Assembly (NCBI GenBank): GCA_016871255.1
Contig: VFZH01000021.1
Coordinates: 1-37,311, forward strand
Length of the DNA stretch: 37,311 nucleotides
Origin: Acidimicrobiia bacterium
Lineage (GTDB): Bacteria > Acidobacteriota > Vicinamibacteria > Vicinamibacterales > UBA2999
Direction: 5' to 3'
Under the pieces are notes generated by a model, which saw only the letters and a program-made list of their open reading frames with translations, made no database searches and was not told the DNA's origin. The translations under genes were made by a program, and so were the position numbers. This document shows positions 11,266-19,091 of this stretch, one piece after another (position 1 is the first letter of the stretch; every line of letters starts with the position of its first letter).

Positions 11266-12039
11266 TCAGGCCGCGCGGGCAGCCCGGCGCCGGCGGATCT
11301 GACGGCCCGCCAGGCCGAGGCCGGTCCCGAGCAGCAGGAGCGATGCCGGCTCGGGCACTTCCGCATCTTCCAGAGGAGGCGTGTAGCTCGACTCGGTCTG
11401 GTTGAGCACGCTGAAGTTGTTGGCGGTGAAGCTGAACGGACTCGACCCGTTGAACTGGTTGCCGTCCGTATCCGTCGGCATGCCAGGCGTCGCGTTGGAC
11501 GTCACCGAGAAGACCCACGTGGCGCTGGACGGGAGGCCGAAGTACGAGGTCAGCGACTGCGCCTTCTCGTCGATGCCGGCTCCGGACACCTGGTGGAACG
11601 AGCCGAGGTGCAGGATGAACACGTCAACCTCGGGATCGAACGAGCCGGTGAGGAGCACCGTGGGCGTGTTGATCCCGGCGTCGGGAATCTGACCCACGAT
11701 TTCGAAGTACGAGTTGTCGTCGACGGGCGAGTAGACGTTGCTGCCCTTCTTCGTCTGCGTGGCCGTGGTGAAGGAGAACGGTCCTGTCCGGAAGTTCAGC
11801 ACGCCGCCGACGATCGTGTGCAGGCCCGCGTTCAGGATGTCGCCGCTCGCGTCCACCGCCACGATCGGGATGTTGGTGCCGATCAGGGGGGCGAGACCGC
11901 CCGCGTACGACACGGTGCCGCCCATGTTCGGCCCCTGCACGAAGTTCAGCATCGCCGCAGCCGAGGCCGTCCCGGCTCGGCCCAGCAGGGCGAGGGCCAG
12001 CACGAGAACGACAGCCGGACGGCGAAGCGCGCGCCGCAT
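11266..12039 (-). CDS. PEP-CTERM sorting domain protein
   Basis: This 257-residue exported protein has a signal peptide at residues 1-27 (Arg-rich start, long Leu/Val core, ASA-A cleavage site). Its central domain, about residues 28-225, is rich in Gly, Thr, Ser and Asn, typical of extracellular beta proteins, and I do not recognise its fold. The C-terminus has the tripartite sorting signal: VPEP at about 228-231, a hydrophobic stretch ASLLLLGTGLGLAG, then RQIRRRR. In the exosortase model the anchor is cut at the PEP motif by the integral-membrane exosortase and the protein is passed to the cell surface. This is the only complete PEP-CTERM substrate in the window. A sigma-54 promoter match lies 27 bases upstream of the ATG. 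Confidence 0.92.
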   Translation of the reverse strand: MRRALRRPAVVLVLALALLGRAGTASAAAMLNFVQGPNMGGTVSYAGGLAPLIGTNIPIVAVDASGDILNAGLHTIVGGVLNFRTGPFSFTTATQTKKGSNVYSPVDDNSYFEIVGQIPDAGINTPTVLLTGSFDPEVDVFILHLGSFHQVSGAGIDEKAQSLTSYFGLPSSATWVFSVTSNATPGMPTDTDGNQFNGSSPFSFTANNFSVLNQTESSYTPPLEDAEVPEPASLLLLGTGLGLAGRQIRRRRAARAA

Positions 12040-12065
12040 GAGAGGTGTCGTAGAGTTTTGAGTTT

Positions 12066-12081
12066 AGCAAATGTGGTGCCA
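12066..12081 (-). promoter_or_regulatory. sigma-54 (-24/-12) promoter of the PEP-CTERM gene
   Basis: On the minus strand this reads TGGCACCACATTTGCT, an exact match to TGGCAC-N5-TTGCW with correct GG/GC spacing. It lies 27-42 bases upstream of the start at 12039, so transcription would begin some 15-20 bases before the ATG. Known exosortase A systems often place PEP-CTERM genes under RpoN with the PrsK/PrsR pair; neither an NtrC-type activator nor rpoN is in this window. Confidence 0.75.
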
Positions 12082-12241
12082 GTCAGGAACGTGCCGAGAA
12101 CGCCCTGGCATGCGTAATCCGGCACAGACTGCGGCAGGATATTCGCCGGAAAGGATCCGCAACGACGTACTTTTGTAGCTCCAGGAGGATCCGTCGTTAC
12201 CGGGCGGCGGGTTTTCGCGCGGGTGGCGCCGGGAGGGGCCT

Positions 12242-12305
12242 CCCCACCCCGCGCCGCAGGCGCCGTGCCCGTCGGGGCGTGTGTGGCGCCGAGCACGGGG
12301 TGGGG
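12242..12305. repeat. large GC-rich hairpin in the intergenic region
   Basis: CCCCACCCCG at 12242-12251 and CGGGGTGGGG at 12296-12305 are perfect 10-bp arms. A second inner pairing uses GGCGCC at 12259-12264 and 12285-12290. There is no T tract. It lies between TPR copy 2 and the PEP-CTERM promoter and may be a REP-like element, or may stop transcription entering from the TPR operon. Confidence 0.5.
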
Positions 12306-12364
12306 AAACCCGGCGACAGGACCCGCTACAGACGGGTCGCCACCTCTGGTAACGTGATCAGCTC

Positions 12365-12529
12365 TTAGGGCCCTGGCGGGAATAAGGTTGCCATCTCGGC
12401 CGACGATGCATCCCGCCTCGCGGCGTTGCTCGTCGGTCACAGGCACCCGGCCTGCTCCCTCCTCGCGCCTGGCGAGCCGGGCGCTTCGCCGCCCGAGAGT
12501 CGGCAGCCTTATTCCCGCCAGGGCCCTTA
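12365..12529. mobile_element. 165-bp element with 28-bp terminal inverted repeats (MITE- or REP-like)
   Basis: The left arm at 12365-12392 and the right arm at 12502-12529 are inverted copies matching at 26 of 28 bases; the shared core is GGGCCCTGGCGGGAATAAGG. The 109 bases between them hold no gene. The right arm supplies the TAA stop codon of TPR copy 2 (minus strand, 12529-12527), so the element abuts or has replaced the original end of that gene. No transposase and no clear target-site duplication are seen. Together with the hairpin at 12242-12305 this makes the 487-base gap 12040-12526 non-coding. Confidence 0.6.
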
Positions 12530-14803
12530 GTAGCCCAGCAGCCGGAGGGCCTGTGCGGCGTCCGAGGCGCCCTCGAACTTGGGGTTGAGGTCCAGCGCCT
12601 TCTGCAGGGCGGCCCTGGCCAGCTCGATGTCGCCGGTCTTCATGTGGATGAGACCGAGGTGGTACTGGTAGGTGGCGTTGACCGGGTCCTTTTCGATCGC
12701 GAGCAGCTGCGCCGGCAGCGCCATCTCCGGCAGGTCCTTCCGGTAGTAGATCCACGCGAGCGTGTCGTTCACGTCCGGGTGCTCCGGGAGCTCTTCCTTT
12801 GCGACCTGGGCCAGCTGCAGCGCGATGTCGAGGTTCTGGTTGTTCTCGGCGTACAGCCACGCGAGGTTGGCGGCGGCGATCGGCGTCCTGGGATCGATCT
12901 CGAGCGCTTGCTCGTAGGCCCGCCGCGCCTCGTCGTCGCGATCGAGCGCCTGCAGCAGGTACCCGACCATGGTGTTGGCCGACACCGAGCGAGGGTCACG
13001 CTCGATCAGCGACTGGTACTCGCGAAGGGCCTGCTCCAGCCGCTGCTGGGACGCGTAGATCTGCCCCAGCATTTCGTAGGCCACCGTGTTGGTCGGATCG
13101 GCGGCAACCGCGTCCCGCAGCGTGCGCTCGGCCTGTTCCAGGTCGTTGGATGCGGTCCAGGCGCGTGCGGCGACCACGAGGAAGCGGGAATCGTGCGGAC
13201 TCTGCTGGAGGCGCTCCAGCGCGACGTCACGCGCCGCCGACATGTTCCCCATCCGGATGTGCATCGCCACGAGGCCTTCGACCGGCTCCACTGAGTCGGG
13301 TTCGGCCTTCATGCCGCGCTCGAAGAACTCCAGGGCCGTGTCCGCCTCGCCGATCGCGTGGTTGAGCGCGCCCACGAAGGCCAGCACGTCGGCCCGCTCG
13401 GCCACCTGCTCCTGGTGGGGCGCGAGCGTATCAAGCGCGCGCGAGATCTGTCCCTTGGTCGCGTGCGCCTTCGCCACGATGAACGCGGCGTCGAGGCTGT
13501 CGGGCCGTCCTCGCAGCACCTGCTGGGCGAAGTCGATCGCGACGTCGGGGTCGCCCGTGGCCAGATACAGCCGCGCCAGCTCCATCTTGGCCGGCATCGA
13601 CTGCGGCTCGAGGCGCAGGACTTCGTTGAACTCCTGAGCGGCCAGCTCGGGCTGCTGGCGGGCGGCGTAGGCCTGGGCCAGCGAGAAGTGCGCGGGCACC
13701 GAGGTCTGGTCGCGGTTGATCGCCTGGCGGAGCAGCGCGATCGCATCGTCCGCCTGCCGCTCCACCAACCGGAACTGGGCCTTGGTCATGAGCGGACGCG
13801 AGGCCTGCGGGTGCTGGGCAATGGCGTCGTCGAGGATGTCGTGCGCCTCCGACTGTCCCCCGGCGGCGTACCGGATCGCGGCGATACGGCTGCGTGCGTC
13901 GGGGAACCCCGCCGGGTCGGCGGCCGCGGTGGACAGGACCGCTTCTGCTTCGACGTCGCGCCCGAGGGCGATGTAGTAGTCGGCCAGGGCGAGCTTGGCT
14001 TGGACGGCACCGGTGGTCTCCGCGATGCGCTTGAGGTGCGCCTCCGCGTCCTCGGCGCGGTTGACGCCCAGGTAGAACGTCGCGAGCGCGCGGCTGCCGA
14101 TGAAGTTCGACGGCTCGACCTCGACGCTGCGCTTGAGGGCGGCCTCGGCCTCCTCCATCCGTCCCTGCGCCCAGTAGAAGCTGCCGAGGGTCAGGTGGGC
14201 CTGCGCCGAGTCGGGCAGGGCTTCGACGGCCCGTTTGAGGTTTTCCTCGGCCTGCTCGGGCGACCCGTTCGCCAGCTGGAACAGCGCGAGCTCGGTGTAG
14301 GTCTCGCCGCGCGTGGGATCCAGCGAGATCGCGCGCTGGATGGCGGCCAGCGCGCTGCCGGTCCGCTTGAGTCCGGCCATGGCGTTGGCGTGCAGCACCT
14401 GGGCGACGACGTTGCTCGGATCGTTGCGCAGCGCCCGCTCGGCGATGACCCGCGCCAGATCGAACTGGCGGCTGAGCAGGAACATCGTCGCGCTCTTGAT
14501 CTGCGGATCCACCGCACGCGGCATCAGCTCGGCGGCCAGCACGAACTCCTGCGCCGCCTTGCCGTAGTCCCTGGTCCGCTCGTACGCGAGCCCGAGCTGG
14601 TAGTGCGCTTCGCCGTTCTGGGAGTCCTTCTCGACGGCGTTCCGGAACTCGATGATGGCTTCCAGATCCCGACCCTCGGTCACGTACGCGTTGCCACGTT
14701 CGACGTGTTCCTCGGCCGTGGCGCCGACACAACCGGCACCCGCGGCGGCGAGCGTGAGGAGTGCCCCCAGAGCGCACGCGGACGGCAGGCGGTGGGCGAG
14801 CAT
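12527..14803 (-). CDS. TPR-repeat lipoprotein, PEP-CTERM system type (copy 2)
   Basis: The protein has 758 residues. Its N-terminus is a lipoprotein signal: hydrophobic segment ALGALLTLAAAGAGC with Cys near residue 24 as the probable lipidated residue, though the lipobox is loose (G-A-G-C). The rest is a continuous superhelix of about twenty TPRs, collinear with copies 1 and 3 and sharing DVNDTLAWIYYRKD and YQYHLGLIHMKTGD near the end. It resembles PrsT of exosortase A systems. The ATG at 14803 overlaps the TGA of copy 3 by one base (TGATG); a TTG directly before it is less likely. The stop lies inside the terminal repeat of the 165-bp element downstream, so the last residues may have been altered by that insertion. 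Confidence 0.87.
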   Translation of the reverse strand: MLAHRLPSACALGALLTLAAAGAGCVGATAEEHVERGNAYVTEGRDLEAIIEFRNAVEKDSQNGEAHYQLGLAYERTRDYGKAAQEFVLAAELMPRAVDPQIKSATMFLLSRQFDLARVIAERALRNDPSNVVAQVLHANAMAGLKRTGSALAAIQRAISLDPTRGETYTELALFQLANGSPEQAEENLKRAVEALPDSAQAHLTLGSFYWAQGRMEEAEAALKRSVEVEPSNFIGSRALATFYLGVNRAEDAEAHLKRIAETTGAVQAKLALADYYIALGRDVEAEAVLSTAAADPAGFPDARSRIAAIRYAAGGQSEAHDILDDAIAQHPQASRPLMTKAQFRLVERQADDAIALLRQAINRDQTSVPAHFSLAQAYAARQQPELAAQEFNEVLRLEPQSMPAKMELARLYLATGDPDVAIDFAQQVLRGRPDSLDAAFIVAKAHATKGQISRALDTLAPHQEQVAERADVLAFVGALNHAIGEADTALEFFERGMKAEPDSVEPVEGLVAMHIRMGNMSAARDVALERLQQSPHDSRFLVVAARAWTASNDLEQAERTLRDAVAADPTNTVAYEMLGQIYASQQRLEQALREYQSLIERDPRSVSANTMVGYLLQALDRDDEARRAYEQALEIDPRTPIAAANLAWLYAENNQNLDIALQLAQVAKEELPEHPDVNDTLAWIYYRKDLPEMALPAQLLAIEKDPVNATYQYHLGLIHMKTGDIELARAALQKALDLNPKFEGASDAAQALRLLGY

Positions 14804-17061
14804 CAATCCAGATTCGAGAGTACCACGCGCGCGTTGGTCGCGCCGGGGAAGTCCGAGCTCATCTTGAGCGCCGCGCTCAGCGACTGTTTCGCGAGCTCCA
14901 GATTGTCGAGCCCCGCGTAGGTCAGGCCGAGGTGGTACCGGTACACGGGGTTGTCCGGGTCGCGCTCGACGCAGCGCCGCAGGATGGGCAGCGCCTGGCC
15001 GAAGTCACCACGCTTGTAGTAGACCCAGCCCAGCGTGTCCTGGACCTCGATCTGGCCGGGCGTCAGCTCGACGGCCAGCGTGGCCAGCCGCAGCGCGGCG
15101 TCCAGGTCGCCACCCAGCTCCGCGTACAGCCACGCCAGGTTGTTGGCCGCCACCAGCGCACGGTCGTCGATGGCGAGCGCTTCTTCGTACCAGCGCAGCG
15201 CTTCGAAGGGCTTGCCCTGCGCCTGCAGGATCGTGCCCATCATCGTGGGTGGGCCGACGGCCCGGGGGGTCTTCTTCGCCAGCGCGCTGAACTCCGCGGC
15301 GGCCCGATCGAGCTGTCCGTCGGCGGCGTAGTTGCGGGCCAGTTGCTCGTAGGGAGCGGCGTTCTGCGGATCCGCCTCGATGGCTCGCCGCAGCAGTTCC
15401 GAGGCGCGCGGGCGATCGCCGGTCGTCGTGTACACGCGCGCCGCCAGCAGGAGCAGGGCCGGGTGCGTCGGCTGCCGGCCGAGGGCCCCGTCGATCAGCT
15501 CGAGGGCCCGGGTGGCGTTGTTCGAGGCCAGCTCGATCGCGATCAGGCCGTCGAGCGGCTCGACGACGTCCGGCTGTGCCTCGAGGGAGCGTTCGAAGAA
15601 CGTGCGGGCACCGCCGAGGTCCTTGTGCAGGAGCCTGAGCGAGCCCGCGAGCCAGAGCACGTCCGCCCGCGTCCCGGCCACCCGCAGCAGCGCTTCGGCG
15701 AGCCGGTCTGCGCGCGGCAGGTCGCCCTGCGCGATGGCGGCCCTGAACGCGAACACCTGCGCCTGGAGGCTGCCCGGCGCGTCCCGCGTGACTTCCTCCG
15801 AGAACTCGCGGGCGCCTTCCGAATCGCCCATCGCCAGGCGGATGCGAGCCAGCTCGAGCTTGGCAGCCACGGACCCGGGGTTGATGCGGATGATGTCCGT
15901 GTACAGCTGGACGGCTTCCGGCGTGTCGCCGCGCCCGACGTGGATCGAGGCCAGCAGGTACCGAGCCACGATGGACTGCGGATCCGCGCGCAGCGCGGCC
16001 TCGGCACGCTCCTCGGCGCCCTCCGTGTCGCCTTCGCGCAGCAGGAAGTGCGCCTTGGTCAGGATGGCCCGGGCGTGCGCAGGGTCGGTCGTGATCGTGT
16101 CGTCGATGAGGGCGTGCGCGGCATCCGTACGGCCCGCGTCGTACTCGAGCGTGGCCAGCCGGCTGCGGGCTTCGCCAAAGCCGTCGGGCGCCTGTTCGAG
16201 TGCCGCGAGGATGGTCCTGGCGTCGCCGGTCCGGCCCAGGCTCAGATAGTAGTCGGCGAGCATCAGGCGTACCGGCGTCGTCGGCGTGGCCTCGACGAAC
16301 TGGCGGAGGTGGGTCTCGGCCAGCGGGGCGCGACCGGTGCTCAGGTACAGCGTGGCCAGGGCGCGGTGGACCGCCACATTCTCAGGATCCACGTCCAGGG
16401 CCCGCTTGAGCTCGGCTTCGGTGTCCGTCACGCGTCCCTGCGCCCAGTAGAAGCTGGCCAGCGTCACGCGCGGGTTGCCGGATTCGGGATCGAGCTCGAT
16501 GGCCCGCCTGAAGTTGGCTTCGGACTCCTCGGGCGACAGCGACAGCTGGAGCGCCCCCATGTCCGAGTAGGTGCTCGCCCGGGTCGGATCCAGGGCGATG
16601 GCCTGCTGGATCGCCAGCATCGCGGCGTCGAGCCGCTTCATGCCCGCCAGCGCGTTGGCGTTGAGGACCTGGGCGGGAATGCTCCGGGGGTTGACCGTCA
16701 GCACGCGCCGGGCACAGATCTGGGCTTCGGTGTACATCTTGCCTGCCAGCAGCATGTTGCCCGCCTTCATCTGGGCGTCCATGTCGTTGGGCAGCAGTTG
16801 TGACGCCCGGAAATAGACAAGGGCGGCGTTCTGCAGGTCCCCGAGTTCCATCAGGGCGTCGCCGAGCTTCAGGAAGGCGTGGCCGCGGGTCGGATCCTGC
16901 TGGGCGGCGGTGCGGAACTCGAGGACAGCCTCGCGATGCCGTCCTTCGGCGGCGTAGGCGTCGCCGCTGGCGATCACCTCGTCGATCGAGCGACTGCAGG
17001 CCGCCGTCCACAGCGCAATCGCCAGGAAGGCGCAGCGGCTGCCGCGGACGCTGACGGGCAT
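14803..17061 (-). CDS. TPR-repeat lipoprotein, PEP-CTERM system type (copy 3)
   Basis: The protein has 752 residues. The signal FLAIALWTAAC ends in a Cys at about residue 22, consistent with lipidation and anchoring to a membrane facing the periplasm. About twenty TPR units follow (for example YLSTGRAPLAETHLRQFV and NPVYRYHLGLTYAGLDNLELA). It is a full-length paralogue of copies 1 and 2, clearly diverged from both, so the duplications are old. It starts 6 bases after the EpsI stop and overlaps copy 2 by one base, placing it in the exosortase operon. The likely job is a periplasmic scaffold for glycan export or PEP-CTERM sorting; no enzymatic motif is visible. Confidence 0.87.
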   Translation of the reverse strand: MPVSVRGSRCAFLAIALWTAACSRSIDEVIASGDAYAAEGRHREAVLEFRTAAQQDPTRGHAFLKLGDALMELGDLQNAALVYFRASQLLPNDMDAQMKAGNMLLAGKMYTEAQICARRVLTVNPRSIPAQVLNANALAGMKRLDAAMLAIQQAIALDPTRASTYSDMGALQLSLSPEESEANFRRAIELDPESGNPRVTLASFYWAQGRVTDTEAELKRALDVDPENVAVHRALATLYLSTGRAPLAETHLRQFVEATPTTPVRLMLADYYLSLGRTGDARTILAALEQAPDGFGEARSRLATLEYDAGRTDAAHALIDDTITTDPAHARAILTKAHFLLREGDTEGAEERAEAALRADPQSIVARYLLASIHVGRGDTPEAVQLYTDIIRINPGSVAAKLELARIRLAMGDSEGAREFSEEVTRDAPGSLQAQVFAFRAAIAQGDLPRADRLAEALLRVAGTRADVLWLAGSLRLLHKDLGGARTFFERSLEAQPDVVEPLDGLIAIELASNNATRALELIDGALGRQPTHPALLLLAARVYTTTGDRPRASELLRRAIEADPQNAAPYEQLARNYAADGQLDRAAAEFSALAKKTPRAVGPPTMMGTILQAQGKPFEALRWYEEALAIDDRALVAANNLAWLYAELGGDLDAALRLATLAVELTPGQIEVQDTLGWVYYKRGDFGQALPILRRCVERDPDNPVYRYHLGLTYAGLDNLELAKQSLSAALKMSSDFPGATNARVVLSNLD

Positions 17062-17067
17062 GGCGGG

Positions 17068-17730
17068 CTACGCCGGGATGTGCCGCTCGAGCAGCGGGAA
17101 GAGATCGCGGACGAACTGCAGGCCGAGCGTGTCGGCCGTCTGCTCGCCGTCCTGGTCCATGTGGCCGATCGGCACGATCACGCGGACGAGGGCGCCGTCC
17201 GTCCGGTTCAGCCGGATGGCGTCCAGCACCATGTGAATCTTGCCCCAGTACTCGCTCGCGACGGTCCGGCCGTGCGCGTGGTACCAGTAGTACACCAGCA
17301 TGCGCTCGCCGCTCTTCTCGATGATGTAGCGGTTCACGTCGCGCTCGACGCCGTCGATCCACACCGTCGTCGGACCGCCCGCCACCGGCAGCCAGCCCGC
17401 GCCCGGCAGGCAGTTCATCGGGGAGTGAATCGCCTCGCCTTCGCGCTGGCTCATGTAGTAGCCGATGTACAGCCCGACCGGCCGCCGGTCCTGCTCGGTG
17501 CGGTAGACGCGGTTGATCCAGTCGTCCACGCCCAGCACCGCCACGATGTCCTCGCCCAGATCCGCCGCGCGGGCCCCCTGGAAGCCGCCGATGAAGATCG
17601 GCAGCTCGGCGAGCGGCGTCCGCTCAGGAACCGGTTCGGTCGTCGATGTGCCGGCTGCCAGCGCAACGGCGGAGCCGACCAGGCACGCGCTGAGGGCGAT
17701 CACGCGGAGGGACATCGATTGAAGGATCAC
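17068..17730 (-). CDS. epsI: EpsI family protein (exosortase-associated, DUF3485)
   Basis: The 220-residue protein begins with a hydrophobic segment (VIALSACLVGSAVALAAG) that serves as signal or membrane anchor, followed by a periplasmic domain. The family-defining block HSPMNCLPGAGW is present at about residues 117-128, and the flanking YYMSQREGEAIHSP and MLVYYWYHAHGR match EpsI proteins, which almost always sit next to or are fused to exosortase genes. The molecular role is not settled; partnership with the exosortase is inferred from linkage. GTG at 17730 overlaps the exosortase stop (GTGA) and has GGAG seven bases upstream; ATG at 17715 is an alternative with no ribosome site. Confidence 0.92.
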   Translation of the reverse strand: MILQSMSLRVIALSACLVGSAVALAAGTSTTEPVPERTPLAELPIFIGGFQGARAADLGEDIVAVLGVDDWINRVYRTEQDRRPVGLYIGYYMSQREGEAIHSPMNCLPGAGWLPVAGGPTTVWIDGVERDVNRYIIEKSGERMLVYYWYHAHGRTVASEYWGKIHMVLDAIRLNRTDGALVRVIVPIGHMDQDGEQTADTLGLQFVRDLFPLLERHIPA

Positions 17731-18656
17731 GCGTGAGCTCCCTGCGGCCGGAGCCGCTCTGCGAGGGTGATTCCCGACACGATCAGGGCGCGGACGCCGA
17801 AGATGGCCGCGAACGCCACGACGAAGACGACCCAGCCGGAAAACTCGTGGAAGAAGCCCTCGGCGGCTTCCGGCCCGTAGAAGTGGGCCAGCAGCCCGGT
17901 GCCCGCGATGCGGAACCCGTTCGCGACGATTGCCACCGGGATGGTGCTGAGCACGATCGCGACGCGGACCAGCGGCCGCTGGTCGATGAAATAGCCGTAG
18001 ACGATCCCCAGCGTGATGAGCGAGACGAGCGAGCGGATCCCGCTGCAGGCTTCGACGACCTCCAGCTTGGTGTGCGCCAGCACGATCACGTTGCCCTCCC
18101 GGAGCACCGGCACGCCGGCCGTGGCCAGCGCCACCTCGCCGAACTGCGAGGCCACCAGCTGCAGCGGAAACGCGATCTGGTTGAAGATGATCGCCGGCAG
18201 CGGCACCATCAGCACGAGAAACGCCACCGGGAAGGCCAGCAGGCGGAGGTGCTGCCATCCGAACAGGAACACGATCGCGCCGGTGATGACGCCGATGCCC
18301 GACATCCGCATCAGGAAGAGCTCGGCGCCCAGGGTGCCGGCGCCCAGCACGGCGACGCTCGCGAGCACGATGAGCAGCCCGGTGTTGCTCGGAGCCAGCG
18401 GCTGCGCCCGCAGCCGATCGCGGCGCTCCCACGCGAAGTAGAGCGCAATCGGAACGATCAGGAAGCCGTGGGAGTAGTTGCCGTCATTCGCCCAGTCGCG
18501 CACGAGGTTCGTCGCGACACTCCAGTAGAGGGCGGCGAACGCCACCAGCAGCGCCGCCATCTGCGCAAGGTGCAGCGGCGCGGGGATCCACGATCCGGAC
18601 GATGCGGGCGGCGTAGGGGTGTCGACGGGCTGGCCCGAAACCGGGTATGGCGTCAT
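17727..18656 (-). CDS. xrtA: exosortase (EpsH/XrtA type)
   Basis: The 309-residue protein has about eight transmembrane helices. The proposed catalytic triad is intact: Cys204 in VVEACSGIRSLVSL, Arg249 in ANGFRIAGT and His270 in GFFHEFSGW. These are the conserved residues of integral-membrane transpeptidase-like exosortases that process PEP-CTERM proteins. NDGNYSHGFLIVPI near residues 57-70 is also typical of EpsH. The exosortase A assignment rests on the neighbouring O-ligase, amidotransferase, TPR lipoproteins and EpsI. ATG 18656 is the natural start, and a -10-like TATACT lies 38-43 bases upstream. It heads a tight operon with epsI and two TPR genes, though read-through from the genes upstream is possible because the gap is only 96 bases. 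Confidence 0.95.
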   Translation of the reverse strand: MTPYPVSGQPVDTPTPPASSGSWIPAPLHLAQMAALLVAFAALYWSVATNLVRDWANDGNYSHGFLIVPIALYFAWERRDRLRAQPLAPSNTGLLIVLASVAVLGAGTLGAELFLMRMSGIGVITGAIVFLFGWQHLRLLAFPVAFLVLMVPLPAIIFNQIAFPLQLVASQFGEVALATAGVPVLREGNVIVLAHTKLEVVEACSGIRSLVSLITLGIVYGYFIDQRPLVRVAIVLSTIPVAIVANGFRIAGTGLLAHFYGPEAAEGFFHEFSGWVVFVVAFAAIFGVRALIVSGITLAERLRPQGAHA

Positions 18657-18693
18657 CGCTGTCTGCTCACGGCGCTCCCTCGCTCAGAGGTGA

Positions 18694-18699
18694 AGTATA
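18694..18699 (-). promoter_or_regulatory. possible -10 element of the exosortase operon
   Basis: TATACT on the minus strand stands out in GC-rich surroundings, 38-43 bases before the exosortase start. No convincing -35 box is found 16-18 bases upstream, so this is a weak call. Confidence 0.35.
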
Positions 18700-18752
18700 C
18701 CAGCCCGATCGCGGCGCCGGCCGCACCCTGCCGTCGACCGGGCCGGTTCCTC

Positions 18753-19091
18753 TCAGGGGTGTGCGGAACGGCGGGCGCGCGCCTGGCGCTGCCGGGCGAG
18801 CAGACCGGCCACGCCGGTGCCCAACAGCAGGAGCGAGGTCGGCTCCGGTACGGCCCCGGGTAGACTCTGCGCGTCGTGGCTGAAGGGCGCGAACTTGTCG
18901 ATGTCCATGTCGCAGCAGCCCTTCTTCTTGGGGTACCCCTGGGAGAGGACGCTCTCGATCGTCGCCCTGATGAAAGGACCCTGGTTCAGGCTCGGGGTCA
19001 CGATCGAGATCGACGCACCGGCGTCGGCGGGGCGCTCGGCGCGTTCGGCGACGGGCGCGACGGCCCCCGGTGCGCTCAGGCCCCGGTCCAC
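18753..19091 (-). CDS. chimeric reading frame: GT2 glycosyltransferase N-terminus joined to a PEP-CTERM anchor
   Basis: Read from GTG 19091 this frame gives about 112 residues. The first part contains SISIVTPSLNQGPFIRATIE, the unmistakable start of a family 2 glycosyltransferase. It breaks off after VLSQGYP and passes in frame through KKKGCCDMDIDKFAPFSHDA into a full PEP-CTERM anchor (AVPEPTSLLLLGTGVAGLLA then RQRQARARR). There is no Sec signal peptide, so it should not be a normal exosortase substrate. The GT-like part differs at many third positions from the adjacent GT2 gene, so it did not arise from that copy recently. Most likely it is a deletion fusion and a relic, but a short ATG-started product (from 18908, 51 residues) is possible. 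It overlaps the end of the upstream gene by 16 bases. Confidence 0.5.
   Translation of the reverse strand: MDRGLSAPGAVAPVAERAERPADAGASISIVTPSLNQGPFIRATIESVLSQGYPKKKGCCDMDIDKFAPFSHDAQSLPGAVPEPTSLLLLGTGVAGLLARQRQARARRSAHP

Noticed and set aside
14761-16803. 680-codon plus-strand frame opposite TPR copy 3
   Set aside because: Repeat-like only because it mirrors the TPR periodicity of the real gene.
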